A stretch of 58,491 bases of DNA from Halopseudomonas xiamenensis (GCF_014219065.1 NZ_JACLGO010000029.1:1-58491), one strand, 5' to 3'. Counted from the first letter of the stretch, positions 10,300 through 21,473 are shown. Program-made: numbers and translations. Notes: generated from the sequence alone by a model not told the origin.

Positions 10300-10305
10300 C
10301 TCCTT
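10300..10305 (-). promoter_or_regulatory. Shine-Dalgarno AAGGAG that decides the mreC start
   Basis: On the minus strand AAGGAG is followed by CCC and two ATC codons. It is a strong ribosome site with no AUG, GUG or UUG within reach in any useful frame, and so points to initiation at an ATC codon of mreC. Confidence 0.7.
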
Positions 10306-10332
10306 GCGACAGCAGGATCAGACCGTGGCGAC

Positions 10333-10358
10333 AGCCCCGGCCTGCAGCACGCCGGGCT
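10333..10358 (-). terminator. Intercistronic hairpin after mreB
   Basis: AGCCCCGGC (10333-10341) pairs with GCCGGGCT (10351-10358) with one bulged C, 13 bases beyond the mreB stop and before the mreC ribosome site. No T-run follows on the minus strand. It may act as an mRNA-stabilising or attenuating element that sets MreB above MreC/MreD; that role is inferred. Confidence 0.4.
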
Positions 10359-10370
10359 GCCCGCCAGCGA

Positions 10371-11956
<1,586 letters not shown>

Positions 11957-11977
11957 TTTGATACGAGATTATTAGAC

Positions 11978-13429
11978 ATGCATGAGAAAACCCTGGCCGG
12001 TTTGTCCCAGGCCCTGCGCAGCAAGGCGATCTCCAGCGTCGAGCTGACCGAGCACTACCTCAAGCGCATCGACCAGCTTGATGGCACGCTCAACAGCTTC
12101 ATCACCGTCACCCCGGAGCTGGCCCTGGAGCAGGCCCGCGCCGCCGATGCACGCCTGGCCGACGGCAGCGCCGGTCCGCTGACCGGTATCCCGCTGGCGC
12201 ACAAGGACCTGTTCTGCACCCGGGGCGTGCGCACCAGCTGCGGCTCGAAGATGCTCGACAACTTCATCGCGCCCTATGAGTCGACCGTCACCCAACGCTT
12301 CATTGATGCCGGCAGCGTGACCCTGGGCAAGACCAACATGGACGAGTTCGCCATGGGCTCGTCCAACGAATCCAGCTTCTACGGCCCGGTACGCAACCCG
12401 TGGAACCTCGAACATATCCCCGGCGGCTCCTCCGGCGGTTCGGCCGCCGCCGTGGCGGCCCGGCTGTGCGCCGCGGCCACCGGCACCGATACCGGTGGCT
12501 CGATCCGCCAGCCGTCGGGTTTCAATGCCCTGACCGGCCTCAAGCCGACCTATGGCCGGGTATCGCGCTGGGGCATGATCGCCTATGCCTCCAGCCTCGA
12601 CCAGGCTGGCCCGATGGCCCGCACCGCCGAGGACTGCGCATTGCTGCTGCAGGCCATGGCCGGTTTCGATGACAAGGACTCCACCAGTGTCGACCAGCCG
12701 GTACCGGACTACAGCGCCGAGCTGAACCAGCCGCTGGCCGGTGTGCGCATCGGCCTGCCGAAGGAGTATTTCGCCAGCGGCCTGGACAGCACCACCGCCG
12801 ATGCGATCGCCGCCGCGGTCAAGCAGTTCCAGGCACTCGGCGCCGAGGTCAAGGACATCAGCCTGCCCAACGCCGACCTGGCGATTCCAGCCTATTACGT
12901 GATCGCCTCGGCTGAGGCCTCCTCCAACCTGTCGCGCTTCGACGGGGTGCGCTTCGGCTATCGCTGCGACAATCCGGCGGACCTGACCGACCTGTACCTG
13001 CGCTCACGCGCCGAGGGCTTCGGTGACGAGGTCAAGCGCCGCATCATGGTCGGCGCCTACGCGCTGTCCGCCGGTTACTACGATGCCTACTACCTGCAGG
13101 CACAGAAGATCCGCCGGCTGATCAAGAACGACTTCATGGCCGCCTACGAGCAGGTCGACGTTATCCTCTGCCCGACCTCGCCGACCCCGGCGTTCCGCAT
13201 CGGCGAGAAGATCGACGATCCGGTCAGCCTGTACCTGACCGACATCTATACCATCACCGCCAACCTCGCCGGGGTGCCGGGCATCGCCCTGCCGGCCGGC
13301 TTCGCCGGTGACCTGCCGATCGGCATGCAACTGCTCGGCCCGTACTTCAGCGAGCCGCGGCTGCTGAACATTGCTCACCAGTACCAGCAGCACACCGACT
13401 GGCACACCCGCACGCCTGATGGGTTTTGA
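11978..13429 (+). CDS. gatA: Amidotransferase subunit GatA
   Basis: A 483-residue amidase-signature protein. The Ser-cisSer-Lys triad is visible as Lys in LAHKDLF (near residue 78), the [13 protein letters not shown] loop (near 150) and the nucleophile region [11 protein letters not shown] (near 170). GatA releases ammonia from glutamine and channels it to GatB. The length matches the family (about 485). It lies between gatC and gatB with gaps of 21 and 12 bases, one operon. Confidence 0.98.
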   Translation: MHEKTLAGLSQALRSKAISSVELTEHYLKRIDQLDGTLNSFITVTPELALEQARAADARLADGSAGPLTGIPLAHKDLFCTRGVRTSCGSKMLDNFIAPYESTVTQRFIDAGSVTLGKTNMDEFAMGSSNESSFYGPVRNPWNLEHIPGGSSGGSAAAVAARLCAAATGTDTGGSIRQPSGFNALTGLKPTYGRVSRWGMIAYASSLDQAGPMARTAEDCALLLQAMAGFDDKDSTSVDQPVPDYSAELNQPLAGVRIGLPKEYFASGLDSTTADAIAAAVKQFQALGAEVKDISLPNADLAIPAYYVIASAEASSNLSRFDGVRFGYRCDNPADLTDLYLRSRAEGFGDEVKRRIMVGAYALSAGYYDAYYLQAQKIRRLIKNDFMAAYEQVDVILCPTSPTPAFRIGEKIDDPVSLYLTDIYTITANLAGVPGIALPAGFAGDLPIGMQLLGPYFSEPRLLNIAHQYQQHTDWHTRTPDGF

Positions 13430-13441
13430 GGAATACTGAAC

Positions 13442-14887
13442 ATGCAATGGGAAATCGTTATCGGGCTGGAAATTCACGCCCAGCTCACCACCGCCTCGAA
13501 GATCTTCTCGGGCAGCGCCACCACCTTCGGCGCCGAGCCCAATACCCAGGCCAGCCTGATCGACCTGGGCATGCCCGGCACCCTGCCGGTACTCAACGCC
13601 CAGGCGGTGAAGAACGCTGTCAAGTTCGGCCTGGCGATCGATGCCGAGATCGGCATGACCAACGTGTTCGCACGCAAGAACTACTTCTACCCCGACCTGC
13701 CCAAGGGCTACCAGATCAGCCAGATGGAGCTGCCGATCGTCGGCAAGGGCCATCTGGACATCACCCTGGATGACGGCACAGTCAAGCGTGTCGGCGTAAC
13801 CCGCGCGCACCTGGAGGAAGACGCCGGCAAGAGCCTGCACGAGGACTTCCATGGCATGAGCGGCATCGACCTGAACCGCGCCGGCACGCCGCTGCTGGAA
13901 ATCGTCTCCGAGCCGGACATGCGCAGTGCCAAGGAGGCGGTCGCCTACGCCAAGACCATCCACTCGCTGGTGCGCTACCTGGGCATCTGCGACGGCAACA
14001 TGGCCGAAGGTTCGCTGCGTTGCGACTGCAACGTCTCGGTACGGCCCAAGGGGCAGGCCGAGTTCGGCACCCGCTGCGAGATCAAGAACGTCAACTCGTT
14101 CCGCTTCATCGAGAAGGCCATCAATACCGAGGTGCAGCGCCAGATCGAACTGATCGAGGACGGCGGCAAGGTGGTGCAGGAAACCCGCCTGTACGACCCG
14201 AACAAGGACGAGACCCGCTCCATGCGCAGCAAGGAGGAAGCCAACGACTACCGTTACTTCCCCGACCCGGACCTGCTGCCGGTGGTCATCGAGCCGGCCT
14301 TCATCGAGCAGGTACGCGGTGAGCTACCGGAACTGCCGCAACAGAAACGCGAGCGCTTCCAGAGCGAGTTCGGCCTGTCGGCCTATGATGCCAGCGTGCT
14401 GGCGGCCAGCCGCGAGATGGCCGATTACTTCGAGCAGGTACAGCAGACCTGCGGCGACGCCAAGCTGGCGGCCAACTGGGTAATGGGCGAGCTGTCCAGC
14501 CTGCTGAACAAGTCCGATATCGAGATCGAGCAGTCGCCAGTCAGCGCCAGCCAGCTGGGTGGCATGATCCTGCGCATCAAGGACAACACCATTTCCGGCA
14601 AGATCGCCAAGATGGTGTTCGAGGCCATGGCCGCCGGCGAAGGTGACGCCGACCAGATCATCGAAGCCAGGGGCCTGAAGCAGGTCACCGACAGCGGCGC
14701 CATCGAGGCCATGCTGGATGAGGTACTGGCGGCGAACGCCGAGCAGGTCGAGCAGTACCGCGCCAGCGACGAGGCCAAGCGCGGCAAGATGTTCGGTTTC
14801 TTCGTCGGCCAGGCGATGAAGGCATCGAAGGGCAAGGCCAACCCGCAGCAGGTCAACCAGTTGCTCAAGCAGAAACTGGAAGGCTGA
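13442..14887 (+). CDS. gatB: Amidotransferase subunit GatB
   Basis: A 481-residue GatB. The N-terminal kinase-like catalytic domain begins [15 protein letters not shown] and contains [19 protein letters not shown]; the C-terminal YqeY-like tRNA-binding tail ends in [11 protein letters not shown]. It binds misacylated tRNA, phosphorylates the acyl group and transfers the amide. It is followed after 3 bases by the RlpA-like gene, which probably shares the transcript. Confidence 0.98.
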   Translation: MQWEIVIGLEIHAQLTTASKIFSGSATTFGAEPNTQASLIDLGMPGTLPVLNAQAVKNAVKFGLAIDAEIGMTNVFARKNYFYPDLPKGYQISQMELPIVGKGHLDITLDDGTVKRVGVTRAHLEEDAGKSLHEDFHGMSGIDLNRAGTPLLEIVSEPDMRSAKEAVAYAKTIHSLVRYLGICDGNMAEGSLRCDCNVSVRPKGQAEFGTRCEIKNVNSFRFIEKAINTEVQRQIELIEDGGKVVQETRLYDPNKDETRSMRSKEEANDYRYFPDPDLLPVVIEPAFIEQVRGELPELPQQKRERFQSEFGLSAYDASVLAASREMADYFEQVQQTCGDAKLAANWVMGELSSLLNKSDIEIEQSPVSASQLGGMILRIKDNTISGKIAKMVFEAMAAGEGDADQIIEARGLKQVTDSGAIEAMLDEVLAANAEQVEQYRASDEAKRGKMFGFFVGQAMKASKGKANPQQVNQLLKQKLEG

Positions 14888-14890
14888 GTT

Positions 14891-15343
14891 TTGCCTGTCG
14901 TCAACGCCATCCTTCGCTTCCGTCCCAGCCGCGCCGGCACCCTGCCGGTGCTGCTGGGGCGCGCACTGCTCACCTCGCTCCTGCTGCTGCCCGGCTGCTC
15001 GGCCATCGGCGACAGCCTGGACGACAGCGATGGCGGCCTGTCTTACACCGCCGAGGGCCGCGCCTCCTACTATTCCTCACGCCTGCATGGTCGGCGTACC
15101 GCCAGCGGCGAACCCTACGACGAAACAGCGATGACCGCCGCCCACCCGAGTCTGCCGTTCGATGCCCAGCTGTGCGTCACCAACCTGTTCAATGGTCGCA
15201 GTACCGTGGTGCGGGTGAATGACCGCGGCCCCTTCGTCGGCAACCGCATCATCGACGTCTCGCTGGCTGCCGCCAAGGAACTGGGCATGCTGCGCGCCGG
15301 TACCGCCCGGGTACGGGTGGAGACCTGCGAACTGGAGTCCTGA
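14891..15343 (+). CDS. RlpA-like double-psi beta-barrel lipoprotein
   Basis: A 150-residue predicted lipoprotein. After a basic N-terminus and hydrophobic stretch, a lipobox LLPGC puts the acylated Cys at residue 36. The rest is an RlpA-like barrel: GRASYYSSRLHGRRTASGE, then MTAAHPSLPF and RVNDRGPF, including the Asp-Arg-Gly of the RlpA active-site region. RlpA enzymes cleave naked glycan strands at septa; this short form lacks a SPOR domain, so septal targeting is uncertain. The start is a TTG at 14891, with a GGAAGG-like site about 8 bases upstream and 3 bases after gatB; no ATG keeps the signal peptide. Confidence 0.85.
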   Translation: MPVVNAILRFRPSRAGTLPVLLGRALLTSLLLLPGCSAIGDSLDDSDGGLSYTAEGRASYYSSRLHGRRTASGEPYDETAMTAAHPSLPFDAQLCVTNLFNGRSTVVRVNDRGPFVGNRIIDVSLAAAKELGMLRAGTARVRVETCELES

Positions 15344-15378
15344 GACACCCCGGAGCCGGGGGCAAGCCCACCGGCTGC

Positions 15379-15384
15379 TATACT
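15379..15384 (+). promoter_or_regulatory. Candidate -10 box of the BCCT transporter gene
   Basis: TATACT stands in the 101-base gap before the transporter gene. No convincing -35 lies 16-18 bases upstream. The AAGGAG ribosome site of the gene is at 15430-15435. Confidence 0.35.
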
Positions 15385-15444
15385 GGCGATACTTCGCCAG
15401 CGCCCTGACGCGCTCACCCCATCTGGCCCAAGGAGCTTTCCCGC

Positions 15445-17493
15445 ATGCCGGACGCCACCAGATCCCGTCTCTGGAATACCACCATACTGCTGCCGGTATT
15501 CATCCCGGCCTTCTTCTTCATACTGCTGCTGGTCATAGGTACCGCCAGCCAGCCGGAACTGGCCGGCGAGCTGTTCACCTCAGTGCTGAGCTACATCACC
15601 AATACCTTCGGCTGGTTCTACATGCTGTCGGTGGCGATTTTCCTGATCTTCATCGTCATCGTGGCCATGAGCAAGTGGGGTCACATCAAACTCGGGCCGG
15701 ACCATGCCGAGCCGCAGTACAGCTTCCCGTCCTGGTTCGCCATGCTGTTCTCCGCCGGTTACGGCATCGCCCTGCTGTTCTTCGGTGTCGCCGAGCCGGT
15801 GCTGCACTATGCCGACCCACCGGAAGGCGCCCAGGGGCTGACGGTGGATGCGGCCAAGCAGGCGATGCAGATCGCCTTCTTCCACTGGGGTTTCCATATC
15901 TGGGCGATCTACGGCCTGACCGGCCTGGTGCTGGCCTACTTCTCCTTCCGCCATGGCTTGCCGCTATCGATTCGCTCGGCACTCTATCCACTGATCGGCG
16001 ACCGTATCTATGGACCGATCGGGCATGCCGTGGACATCTTCGCCATCCTTGGCACCATGTTCGGCATCGCCACCACTCTCGGCCTGTCGGTGGCACAGAT
16101 GAACGCCGGCTTGAACTACCTGTGGCCGTCGATTCCGCTGAGCACCGGGGTACAGATCACCTGCATCGCGGTCATCACCTTCCTGACCATGGGCTCGGTG
16201 GTGGCCGGCATGGACAAGGGCATCAAGAACCTGGCGATACTGAACATGATCATCGCCACCGCGTTGATGCTATTCGTATTCCTCGCAGGGCCGACGATCT
16301 TCATCCTGGAAACCTTTCTGCAAAATACCGGCAGCTATCTGAACAACATCGTCGAGCGCACCTTCAACCTGCAGGCCTATTCGCGCAGTGACTGGATTGG
16401 CAACTGGACGCTGTTCATCTTCGGCTGGACCATCGCCTGGGCACCCTTCGTCGGCCTGTTCATCGCCAAGATCAGCCGCGGGCGGACCATCCGCCAGTTC
16501 GTCTTCGGGGTGATGCTGGTACCAACCCTGTTCACCTTCTTCTGGTTCTCGGTGTTCGGTGACACCGCACTGCACATGATCATCGAGCAGGGCTATAGCG
16601 AGCTGATCGACCAGGTGAAGAGCGACAACGCCATCGCCCTGTTCAAGCTGCTGGAGCAGTTGCCGCTGACCAGCCTGCTATCGTTCCTGACAGTACTGCT
16701 GATCGCCCTGTTCTTCGTCACCTCGGCCGACTCGGGGGCGCTGGTGGTCGACTCGCTGGCCTCGGGCGGCGCCCTGCTCACCCCGGCCTGGCAGCGTGGC
16801 GGCTGGGCCATTCTCAGCGGTGTGCTGGCCTCGGTGCTGCTGATCGCCGGCGGGCTCAAGGCGCTGCAGAGCATGGCCGTCGCCAGCGCCCTGCCCTTCG
16901 CCATCATCATGCTGTTGTCAGCGCTGGGCATGTGGCGAGCGCTGATCATCGAAAGCCATCACCAGCAGGTCAGCCTGCAGGCGAACCGTGGCAGCAGCGG
17001 CCAGGGCGGCTCACCCTGGAAGAAGCGCCTGGCCGGCATCGTCAACTATCCGCAGAAGGATGAGGTGGAGCAGTTCATCAAGGGCCCGGCGCTGACCGCC
17101 ATGATCCGCGTGGCCAAGGGGCTGCAGGCGCAGTCCTGGCCGGCCGAGGTGCATTACGATGAGGAGCACCGCCGCGCCTATCTGGAAGTGGTGGTACCGG
17201 AGCAGTTGGATTTTCTCTACGAGATCCGCCTGCGCGATTACCTGCGCCCGGCCTTCGCCCATCCGGAAACCGGGGAAACCGCCGACGAGGACAGCTTTTA
17301 CTACCGCGCAGAGGTATTCCTGCGCCGGGGCGGGCAGGCCTATGATGTATATGGTTATGACGGCCAGGAGATCATCAGTGACATTCTCGACCACTTCGAG
17401 AAGTACCTGCACTTCCTGCATCTGTCACCGGGCGTGCTGCCGTGGAACATGGCCGAGCATGACGAAATGCTGAATACACCGAAGGAAGAGTAA
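15445..17493 (+). CDS. betT: BCCT family transporter, BetT type (choline/betaine)
   Basis: A 682-residue betaine/choline/carnitine transporter. About twelve membrane segments span residues 12-495, with the family block GMDKGIKNLAILNM and the Trp-rich WTIAWAPFVGLFIAKISRG. A hydrophilic C-terminal tail of roughly 170 residues follows, the hallmark of the BetT choline symporter, where the tail senses osmolarity. Substrate choline is inferred from this architecture; glycine betaine is possible. It has its own ribosome site and probably its own promoter. Uptake of choline for osmoprotection would suit a halotolerant organism. Confidence 0.85.
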   Translation: MPDATRSRLWNTTILLPVFIPAFFFILLLVIGTASQPELAGELFTSVLSYITNTFGWFYMLSVAIFLIFIVIVAMSKWGHIKLGPDHAEPQYSFPSWFAMLFSAGYGIALLFFGVAEPVLHYADPPEGAQGLTVDAAKQAMQIAFFHWGFHIWAIYGLTGLVLAYFSFRHGLPLSIRSALYPLIGDRIYGPIGHAVDIFAILGTMFGIATTLGLSVAQMNAGLNYLWPSIPLSTGVQITCIAVITFLTMGSVVAGMDKGIKNLAILNMIIATALMLFVFLAGPTIFILETFLQNTGSYLNNIVERTFNLQAYSRSDWIGNWTLFIFGWTIAWAPFVGLFIAKISRGRTIRQFVFGVMLVPTLFTFFWFSVFGDTALHMIIEQGYSELIDQVKSDNAIALFKLLEQLPLTSLLSFLTVLLIALFFVTSADSGALVVDSLASGGALLTPAWQRGGWAILSGVLASVLLIAGGLKALQSMAVASALPFAIIMLLSALGMWRALIIESHHQQVSLQANRGSSGQGGSPWKKRLAGIVNYPQKDEVEQFIKGPALTAMIRVAKGLQAQSWPAEVHYDEEHRRAYLEVVVPEQLDFLYEIRLRDYLRPAFAHPETGETADEDSFYYRAEVFLRRGGQAYDVYGYDGQEIISDILDHFEKYLHFLHLSPGVLPWNMAEHDEMLNTPKEE

Positions 17494-17500
17494 GCGCTAC

Positions 17501-17525
17501 GCGGGCCGTCGGCGTGGCGGCCCGC
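17501..17525. terminator. GC-rich hairpin between convergent betT and yajG
   Basis: GCGGGCCG (17501-17508) and CGGCCCGC (17518-17525) form a perfect 8-bp stem with a 9-base loop just past the transporter stop. The U-tract is missing, so strength is uncertain. Confidence 0.5.
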
Positions 17526-17539
17526 GCAGTTGCAGCCGG

Positions 17540-18124
17540 CTACTGCTGCAGGATGCGGATGACTTCCTGATCCTTGAAGATGCGCGACAGCGCATCGCTC
17601 ATGACCTCGGTCACCAGCCGGGTGTTGGTCGCCTGGTTCGGCGCATAGCCGAAGCGGTGCTGCGCCGAGGCACTGTAGCGGCCGTTATAACGCTGGTTCA
17701 TCGAGCGCACCTCGGCGGCGAATACCGCGGAGATGTCGGCCTGGGTGACATACACGCCTTCCTTGGGCGAAACGTAGGACAGCTCCGCCAGGCTCACCAC
17801 CAGGTTGTTGGCATTGGGCGTACCTTCCGGCACCACCTGGAAGCCCAGCTTGCCGAGCGCCTGCTCCACCTGCTGGCGCAGGTGCGGTACGGTCTGGGCG
17901 CTGAGGGTCAGGTTACTCGAATCGGGATAGATACCGCCACGGGTGCCAAGGACTGGTGATGAGCGGCTGTCCTGCACCGTCACCACCACCGGCTGCTGGC
18001 GTGCAACCTGGCTCAAGGGCACGGTCACGCTGGGTGTCACGTTGAGTTGCTGCGGGCTGTGGGCACAGCCGCCCAGCACCAGTGTCAATCCCGCTACCGC
18101 CAGCCAACCCAGATGTTTCAACAT
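17540..18124 (-). CDS. YajG family lipoprotein
   Basis: A 194-residue lipoprotein: MLKHLGWLAV signal, lipobox LGGC with Cys at residue 20, then a YajG-type domain with VVVTVQDSRSSPVLGTRGG and, near the end, RFGYAPNQATNTRLVTEVMSD. YajG proteins are outer-membrane lipoproteins of unknown biochemical role. The start at 18124 is the one that begins the signal peptide. It lies 46 bases downstream of the PA4642-like gene on the same strand. Confidence 0.85.
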   Translation of the reverse strand: MLKHLGWLAVAGLTLVLGGCAHSPQQLNVTPSVTVPLSQVARQQPVVVTVQDSRSSPVLGTRGGIYPDSSNLTLSAQTVPHLRQQVEQALGKLGFQVVPEGTPNANNLVVSLAELSYVSPKEGVYVTQADISAVFAAEVRSMNQRYNGRYSASAQHRFGYAPNQATNTRLVTEVMSDALSRIFKDQEVIRILQQ

Positions 18125-18170
18125 GCTTGCACTCCTTTCAGCGATGACAGAGTTACAGAATGACAGATGG

Positions 18171-18476
18171 TCAGGCCTGGGCCGGACTCGCTCCCGCCGC
18201 TTCCAGCGCCGCCACGTAGTCTTCGGCCTGGGCGTGATCGACAATGCTCTGCAGGAAGGTCCTGCCCTCGGCATCCACCGCGTTCACATCATGGCCTGCA
18301 GCCTGGAACATTTCCAGGAAGCGGGCAAAGTCGTGCGCCCGCAGACCGCGGTAGGCGCGCGTCAACATGTAATGATCGACGGACTCGTCAGCCTCACGCG
18401 GACGAAAGCTCATGAACACGGCAACCTGCTCATCGGTCATGGGCTCGCCAACCACCTTCTTCTTGTCTTTGCGCAC
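18171..18476 (-). CDS. PA4642-type conserved small protein with ankyrin-like end
   Basis: A 101-residue cytoplasmic protein beginning (GTG) with RKDKKKVVGEPMTDEQV. GTG at 18476 is chosen because a strong GAGGGG site lies 6 bases upstream and the sequence before it has no homology. The second half, AHDFARFLEMFQAAGHDVNAVDAEG, reads like a single ankyrin-type repeat. The protein is conserved in Pseudomonas, where I recall it as PA4642, near hpt-upp-uraA as here. No function is known. Confidence 0.75.
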   Translation of the reverse strand: MRKDKKKVVGEPMTDEQVAVFMSFRPREADESVDHYMLTRAYRGLRAHDFARFLEMFQAAGHDVNAVDAEGRTFLQSIVDHAQAEDYVAALEAAGASPAQA

Positions 18477-18546
18477 GAATAACCCCTCATCTGAATACGG
18501 AAAGGCCAGATTGTAACCATCCGGCCACGCCGCCACCAGCCTGGCC

Positions 18547-19038
18547 TCACGGAACGCTGATCGGCCCGGCGTGGATATCTGCCCATACCGTGCCGTTGCC
18601 ATGGAAGCGTGCCTGGACAAAATGCGGGCCGGGACTCTCGAGCAGGCCGGTGACCGCCGGCAGGTAGCTCAGCGGGTAGTACAGGGTCAATGTCTGCGCC
18701 TGCTGGTCATGCCGGGCCGGCGGCAGGCTGGCCGCGCCGTCGATGAAGCCGATGCGCACACTGCGCAGCGCTCCACCCCGCAGCAGCGAGCGCCCTTCGA
18801 CGAACAGCCACAGGCTGCTTTCCTGGCTGCGACCAGTGCTGCCCTGACGCGATTCGTTGGCCACGGTCATGCGATAGCTGTCGATCTGCAGCAACAGCTG
18901 CTCGGGACGATCCTGGCGTGCCGCGTAGCGATCCGGCGGCATGAATTCCTCATGCGGCAGGTCCAGCGGGGCGGCGACCACTACACCTGCCAGCGCAGCG
19001 AGGAGTATGCTTGTCAGTGCCTTGGCAGTAATTTTCAT
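18547..19038 (-). CDS. Secreted/periplasmic protein of unknown function
   Basis: A 163-residue protein with a clear Sec signal peptide (MKITAKALTSILLAALAGVVVAA, cut near AAPLDL, no lipobox). The mature part has alternating polar and hydrophobic residues typical of beta structure, for example SSLWLFVEGRSLL and TLTLYYPLSYLPAV, and has no cysteine. I do not recognise the family. It sits 70 bases upstream of the PA4642-like gene on the same strand and diverges from the SulP gene. A periplasmic accessory role is all the sequence supports. Confidence 0.7.
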   Translation of the reverse strand: MKITAKALTSILLAALAGVVVAAPLDLPHEEFMPPDRYAARQDRPEQLLLQIDSYRMTVANESRQGSTGRSQESSLWLFVEGRSLLRGGALRSVRIGFIDGAASLPPARHDQQAQTLTLYYPLSYLPAVTGLLESPGPHFVQARFHGNGTVWADIHAGPISVP

Positions 19039-19112
19039 GGGGCAGACTTCCCGAGCAGACGCAAAGATCTGTTGTGGCAGCCATGCCCGGCGTTGTCAAC
19101 ACAGGAAATACT

Positions 19113-20843
19113 ATGAACTCCTCCTTTCGTGTGCCACTGTTCGCCGCCTTGCGCGACAGCTTTCGGCAGGGCTATTCCCTGAGCAGTCTGCGCAGCGATG
19201 TACTCGCCGGCATCACCGTCGGCATCATCGCCATTCCGCTGGCCATGGCACTGGCCATCGCCGTCGGCGTGGCACCACAGCACGGTCTGTACACCGGCAT
19301 CGTCGGCGGCCTGATCATCGCCATCTGTGGCGGCTCGCGCTTCAACATCTCCGGCCCCACCGCCGCCTTCGTGGTGATCCTGCTACCGATCACCCAGCAG
19401 TACGGCCTGGGCGGGTTGCTGCTGGTCACGCTGATGGCCGGGCTGATCCTGCTGGCACTGGGACTGGGGCGCATGGGCAACCTGATCCAGTTCGTCCCCT
19501 ACCCGGTGGTGATGGGCTTTACCGCCGGCATCGGCATCGTCATCGCCACCCTGCAGATCAAGGACTTCTTCGGCTTGCAGAATATCGGCCAGCACAGCAA
19601 CTACATCGAGCAGTTGCAAGCGCTGGCCGGCGCCCTGCCGTCGATCAGCGCGGGCGATACGCTGGTCGGTATCGCCACCCTGGCAACGCTGATTCTCTGG
19701 CCGCGCCTGACCCGGCGCGTGCCCGGACACCTGGTGGCGCTGCTGGCCGGCAGCCTGCTCGGGCTGCTTCTGATAACGCTGCAGATGCCGGTAGCGACCC
19801 TTGGCGCGCGCTTCAGCTACGAGGTGGACGGGGTGCTGCATGCTGGCATCCCGCCGTTCGCACCGCAGTGGGTGTTGCCATGGCGCCTCCCCGGTGCCGA
19901 CGGCCAGCCCTTGCTGGTCAACTTCGAGCTGCTGCGCCAGCTGCTGCCTTCAGCCATGGCGGTGGCCATGCTCGGCGCCATCGAGTCGCTACTCTGTGCG
20001 CTGGTCGCCGACGGCATGGCCAATACCCGGCATGACCCCAACGCCGAGCTGCTCGGCCAGGGGCTCGGCAACCTGATCGTCCCCTTCTTCGGCGGCATCA
20101 CCGCCACCGCGGCGATCGCCCGTACCGCCACCAGCGTGCGCAGCGGCGCCCGTTCTCCGATCGCCGCGGTGGTCCATGCGCTGGTCATGCTGCTGGCGGT
20201 GGTGTTGCTGGCCCGGCTGTTCGCCTGGCTGCCGATGGCCTCGCTGGCGGCGATGCTGCTGATGGTCGCCTGGAACATGAGCGAGGCCCCCAGGGTGGTG
20301 CATCTGCTGCGGGTCGGGCCGCGCCAGGATGTGCTGGTGCTGCTGATCTGCCTGCTGTTGACGGTGTTGTTCGATATGGTGCTGGCGGTAGGGGTGGGTC
20401 TGCTGCTGGCCTCGGCCCTGTTCATCCGGCGCATGGCCGAGCTGAGTGGTGGCAGTGCCCAGCCACGCCAGCATGACCAAGCGCTGGCCGATCTGCCGGA
20501 CAGCGTTGCCCTGTACCGCATTCAGGGCCCGCTGTTCTTCGCCGCCGCCGACAAGGCGCTGGAAGCCATCAGTCGGTTCGACAACGAGGTGCGCCACATG
20601 GTGATCGACATGCGCGCCGTTCCGAGCATGGACATGAGCGCCCTGGTGCTGTTCGACAAGGCGCTGAGCGAACTCGCCCAGCGGGGCATCGCGGTATACC
20701 TGCTGGGCGTCAAGGCGCAGATCCGGCTCAAGCTCAAGCGTGCCGGGATCGGCGCCAGCCGCGATATGCGCATCTTCGTCGCCACGCCTGAGCTGGCGGC
20801 GAAGATGATCAGAACCCGGCTGGCGGAAACGGCAGGGGGATGA
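19113..20843 (+). CDS. SulP family anion transporter with STAS domain
   Basis: A 576-residue SulP/SLC26 transporter. The N-terminal signature region DVLAGITVGIIAIPLAMALA is at about residues 30-49, then NISGPTAAFVVIL; the membrane domain runs to about 460 and a STAS domain follows with VIDMRAVPSMDMSALVLFDKAL. Substrates in the family include sulfate, bicarbonate and C4-dicarboxylates; the substrate cannot be set from sequence. The start at 19113 has AGGAAA 5 bases upstream. It converges on hpt with a 10-base gap. Confidence 0.9.
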   Translation: MNSSFRVPLFAALRDSFRQGYSLSSLRSDVLAGITVGIIAIPLAMALAIAVGVAPQHGLYTGIVGGLIIAICGGSRFNISGPTAAFVVILLPITQQYGLGGLLLVTLMAGLILLALGLGRMGNLIQFVPYPVVMGFTAGIGIVIATLQIKDFFGLQNIGQHSNYIEQLQALAGALPSISAGDTLVGIATLATLILWPRLTRRVPGHLVALLAGSLLGLLLITLQMPVATLGARFSYEVDGVLHAGIPPFAPQWVLPWRLPGADGQPLLVNFELLRQLLPSAMAVAMLGAIESLLCALVADGMANTRHDPNAELLGQGLGNLIVPFFGGITATAAIARTATSVRSGARSPIAAVVHALVMLLAVVLLARLFAWLPMASLAAMLLMVAWNMSEAPRVVHLLRVGPRQDVLVLLICLLLTVLFDMVLAVGVGLLLASALFIRRMAELSGGSAQPRQHDQALADLPDSVALYRIQGPLFFAAADKALEAISRFDNEVRHMVIDMRAVPSMDMSALVLFDKALSELAQRGIAVYLLGVKAQIRLKLKRAGIGASRDMRIFVATPELAAKMIRTRLAETAGG

Positions 20844-20853
20844 AGCCTGCGCT

Positions 20854-21411
20854 TCAGTGATCCTTCAGCGCGTAGATGCCGGCAGCGTTGCGCCAGTAGC
20901 CCTTGTAGTCGAGGCCGTAGCCGAACACGTAGCGGTCGACCACGTCGAGCCCGGTGAAATCGGCACGCATGCCGGGATAGGCCTTGCGCTCATGGGTCTT
21001 GTCCAGCAGTACCGCGGTCAGCACCTGCTCGGCGCCGGCATCACGGCAGTATTCGACGATCGCCGCCAGGGTATGACCCTCGTCGAGGATATCGTCGATG
21101 ATCAGCACCGTACGCCCGACCAGTGAATGCTCGGCACGGGCCTTCCAGAACAGCTCACTGCCGGACAGCTTGTTGCGATAGCGGGTCGCATGCAGATAGC
21201 CCACTTCCATCGGGAAGGCGAGCCGGGTCAGCAACTGCCCGGCGATGATCAGGCCGCCATTCATCACGCTGTAGACGATCGGGTTGCTGTCCTGCATGAC
21301 CTGGGTAATGTCCGCGGCCATCCGGTCCATGGCCGCCTCGACCTGCTGCTGCGTATACAGGCAATCCGCCTCGTTCATGACCTGCCTGACGTGCTCGAGA
21401 TCAAGGGACAT
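20854..21411 (-). CDS. hpt: Hypoxanthine-guanine phosphoribosyltransferase
   Basis: A 185-residue purine phosphoribosyltransferase. The PRPP-binding loop [14 protein letters not shown] is near residues 97-110, and the C-terminal [17 protein letters not shown] is the usual purine-site segment. It salvages hypoxanthine or guanine to IMP or GMP. It is divergent from upp, putting purine and pyrimidine salvage side by side as in Pseudomonas (hpt-upp-uraA). A possible promoter is annotated upstream. Confidence 0.94.
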   Translation of the reverse strand: MSLDLEHVRQVMNEADCLYTQQQVEAAMDRMAADITQVMQDSNPIVYSVMNGGLIIAGQLLTRLAFPMEVGYLHATRYRNKLSGSELFWKARAEHSLVGRTVLIIDDILDEGHTLAAIVEYCRDAGAEQVLTAVLLDKTHERKAYPGMRADFTGLDVVDRYVFGYGLDYKGYWRNAAGIYALKDH

Positions 21412-21444
21412 GCATAGCCTCCGGGGGCATCGGAAAAGCGAGGC

Positions 21445-21473
21445 AAAATACTGTACCTGCCGCGGCCATGCAA
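21445..21473 (-). promoter_or_regulatory. Candidate hpt promoter
   Basis: On the minus strand TTGCAT (21473-21468) and TATTTT (21450-21445) are separated by 17 bases, about 35 bases upstream of the hpt ATG. The match to sigma70 is moderate. Confidence 0.4.
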
